From positions 1 to 8,319 of the forward strand of contig JACMMB010000120.1 of assembly GCA_014379305.1 (NCBI GenBank): a DNA stretch of 8,319 bases, read 5' to 3'. This document shows, piece by piece, positions 7,178 to 8,319 of the stretch. Position 1 is the stretch's first letter; the number at the start of each line of letters is the position of its first letter. The translations under genes were made by a program, and so were the position numbers. The notes beneath the pieces were generated by a model. It was given only the letters and a program-made list of their open reading frames with translations. It searched no databases and was not told the origin of the DNA. Source of the DNA: Akkermansiaceae bacterium. GTDB lineage: Bacteria > Verrucomicrobiota > Verrucomicrobiia > Verrucomicrobiales > Akkermansiaceae.

Positions 7178-7264
7178 GATATTTCTGGAAATTGACGAAA
7201 AAAGAAATAAAGTGCGCCGCTGCAGCGTTTACTAAGTAGATAATCAATTAACAACGAAGAAACC

Positions 7265-8116
7265 ATGTCTTACGAAACCGATTCCAGTCTCAAACTTTAT
7301 CTTCGCGAGATTTCCAAAACTCCGCTTCTTACGATTGAAGAGGAAATCACCTTGGCCGACCGGATTAAAAACGGCGACCAAGATGCCAGAACTCACATGA
7401 TCCGTGCGAATCTGCGCCTTGTGGTAAAAATCGCCCAGGATTATTCCAATTATGGACTTCCGGTTATGGATCTAATTTCCGAGGGAAATATCGGTCTCAT
7501 GAAGGCAGTGGAGCGTTTCGATCCTGAAAAAGGAGGCAAGCTATCGACCTATGCCGCTTGGTGGATAAAGCAATCGATCAAACGAGCACTCGCCAACCAA
7601 TCCAAGACCATCCGGCTCCCTGTGCACATGGTGGATAAGATCGCCAAAATGCGCCGTATCTCCTCCATGCTCGGAGAAGCACTGGGCCGCGAACCTTCCG
7701 ATGAAGAACTCGCTGACGAGGTCGGACTTCCGAGACGCAAGCTGGCAATGCTGAAACAGGCATCACAACGTCCGACTTCACTTGATGCGCCGATCAATGA
7801 TGGTGAATCCACTGAATATGGCGAAATCATCAGCGACGAAAGAGCCGAGAATCCGCTTGATATGCTGACCGACAAAAATCTGCATGGAGAAATTGATGGT
7901 CTGCTTGCGGTCTTAGATGACCGCGAGCGTAGAATTATCGATGAACGCTTCGGTCTAAACGGTCGCAAGGCCCTGACACTTGAAGAGGTTGGCCGTGAAT
8001 TCGGAGTCACCCGCGAGCGCATTCGCCAACTGCAGAATTCGGCTTTAACTAAAATGCGCCGGGCGTTGCGTAAAAAGGAAAAGCCAATGCCAAGGCCATT
8101 GAACGGACTGGCTTAG
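7265..8116 (+). CDS. RNA polymerase sigma factor, sigma-70 family, short RpoD/SigA-like (no region 1.1)
   Basis: This factor binds core RNA polymerase and directs it to -10/-35 promoters. The 283 residues hold region 1.2 (8-40, LKLYLREISKTPLLTIEEE); region 2 (41-119), with the core-binding DLISEGNIGLMKAVERFDP and the -10-melting YAAWWIKQSIKRALANQSKT; region 3 (120-170); and region 4 (~205-268), with the -35-binding helix-turn-helix LTLEEVGREFGVTRERIRQL. The acidic region 1.1 of large housekeeping factors is absent, as in group-2 factors (RpoS type) and in the primary factor of Bacteroidetes. I therefore cannot say whether it is the main or an alternative sigma factor, and I give no symbol. 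The ATG follows AACGAAGAAACC, which is not a Shine-Dalgarno. The gene stands alone: divergent clpB upstream, terminator 25 bp downstream. The divergent arrangement with a heat-shock chaperone gene hints at, but does not show, a stress role. Confidence 0.95.
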   Translation: MSYETDSSLKLYLREISKTPLLTIEEEITLADRIKNGDQDARTHMIRANLRLVVKIAQDYSNYGLPVMDLISEGNIGLMKAVERFDPEKGGKLSTYAAWWIKQSIKRALANQSKTIRLPVHMVDKIAKMRRISSMLGEALGREPSDEELADEVGLPRRKLAMLKQASQRPTSLDAPINDGESTEYGEIISDERAENPLDMLTDKNLHGEIDGLLAVLDDRERRIIDERFGLNGRKALTLEEVGREFGVTRERIRQLQNSALTKMRRALRKKEKPMPRPLNGLA

Positions 8117-8140
8117 TCTTCTGCTAAATTAGATTCGATG

Positions 8141-8172
8141 AAAGCTGCGGGAACTTTCCTCGCGGCTTTTTT
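8141..8172 (+). terminator. intrinsic terminator of the sigma-factor gene
   Basis: AAAGCTGCG (8141-8149) pairs with CGCGGCTTT (8161-8169), a 9-bp stem with one G-U pair, around an 11-nt loop. The right arm merges into a run of six T (8167-8172). It lies 25 nt after the sigma-factor stop. The same hairpin follows the stop of the opposing gene, which ends at 8171, but on that strand only three T follow, so it works best for the plus strand. Confidence 0.82.
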
Positions 8173-8319
8173 ATGGTTTCCGCACCACCTCAAAGTCCGA
8201 ACCTTTCACGCGGCGCAACTCTTCGTGTAGCTCGGGAATACGTTCGTCCGGGGCGACGGAGATGCACCATTCAAGACCATTGTCGGCGACGATCATGCCA
8301 TACGTTTGCAATGCCGTGA
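8171..8319 (-). CDS. C-terminus of a hypothetical protein with YGMIVADNG motif (5' end beyond window edge)
   Basis: A minus-strand frame enters at the right edge and ends with TAA at 8171-8173, giving 48 visible residues. They begin TALQTYGMIVADNGLEWCIS and end GSDFEVVRKP. The pattern (A-L-x-T-Y-G-M-I-x-A-D-N-G, then W-x-I-S, A-P-D, L, and G-S-x-F-E-V-V at the end) matches, from memory, the C-terminus of large proteins of unknown function in planctomycetes, acidobacteria and other soil bacteria, many of them exported. Conservation of this motif makes the frame convincing despite its short length. Neither the protein's function nor its export can be judged from this fragment. Its stop lies inside the T-run of the opposing sigma-factor terminator. 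Confidence 0.75.
   Translation of the reverse strand, partial: TALQTYGMIVADNGLEWCISVAPDERIPELHEELRRVKGSDFEVVRKP

Larger units (their letters stand above)
6869..7264. other. divergent intergenic region between clpB and sigma factor
   Basis: These 396 bp separate two divergent start codons and must hold the promoters of both. I see no coding frame of note, no tRNA-like cloverleaf and no CIRCE element (TTAGCACTC-N9-GAGTGCTAA). The right half (7041-7264) is markedly A+T rich compared with the flanking genes. The region contains several inverted repeats, listed separately, and a 10-bp direct repeat CCTAAGACCC at 6901-6910 and 7032-7041. Minus strand 7099-7104 reads TATAAT, a perfect -10 box toward clpB, but no good -35 lies 16-18 bp from it. 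A further weak inverted repeat with one G-U pair is GCGGCAT/ATGCTGC (7120-7126 with 7132-7138), and CGCTGCAGCG (7218-7227) is a 10-bp palindrome. Confidence 0.7.

Noticed and set aside
6869..7264. CIRCE/HrcA operator or sigma-32 promoter for clpB
   Set aside because: No TTAGCACTC-type inverted repeat is present, and no CTTGAA / CCCCAT pair is found at the right spacing on the minus strand.
7549..8022. Minus-strand open frame opposite the sigma-factor gene (about 157 codons)
   Set aside because: Low-complexity Ser/Arg-rich translation, fully inside a conserved sigma-70 gene. It is an antisense shadow.
1..8319. CRISPR array, mobile element, tRNA or rRNA genes
   Set aside because: No regularly spaced repeats, transposase or integrase motifs, terminal inverted repeats, T-loop motifs or rRNA-like sequence were seen.

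Overview
This 8.3 kb window looks like ordinary bacterial chromosome. It probably comes from a Verrucomicrobiota-type (PVC) organism. That placement is an inference from the style of the proteins: a stand-alone ScpA, a short group-2 sigma factor, an AsmA-like protein with one membrane anchor, and a right-edge protein with a YGMIVADNG motif that I associate with large secreted proteins of soil and PVC bacteria. Nothing in the window is decisive for taxonomy. None of the assigned start codons has a clear Shine-Dalgarno sequence at normal spacing.

Layout, left to right. (1) 1-935, minus: the first ~311 residues of a P-loop ATPase that runs off the left edge. (2) 1063-1779, plus: a small exported protein with an SH3-like domain followed by a BamE/SmpA-like segment. 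It is convergent with (3) 1791-3428, minus: an AsmA-like protein with one transmembrane anchor. (4) 3427-4275, plus: scpA, the kleisin of the Smc-ScpAB condensin. Its first ATG and that of the AsmA-like gene share one palindromic CATG. (5) 4295-6868, minus: a complete clpB disaggregase. (6) 6869-7264: a 396-bp divergent intergenic region with several inverted repeats, including an 11+11-bp perfect palindrome. (7) 7265-8116, plus: a sigma-70 family factor without region 1.1, closed by a good intrinsic terminator. (8) 8171-8319, minus: the last 48 codons of a protein entering from the right edge.

Functionally the genes are a mix: chromosome segregation (scpA), proteostasis (clpB), transcription (sigma factor) and envelope (AsmA-like and SH3/BamE-like proteins). 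No operon is visible, because every pair of neighbours is either convergent or divergent. The most interesting part is the clpB/sigma-factor divergent region. It holds a hairpin ending 4 nt before the clpB start, a long palindrome upstream of the sigma gene, and a two-tier stem-loop between them. clpB also keeps a GTG codon at Val149, the position of the known internal start of E. coli ClpB, preceded by Shine-Dalgarno-like sequence. I see no CRISPR array, tRNA, rRNA, insertion sequence or prophage gene, and no clear evidence of an undescribed multi-gene system. The left-edge ATPase is the gene most likely to belong to something uncharacterised, but its partners lie outside the window.
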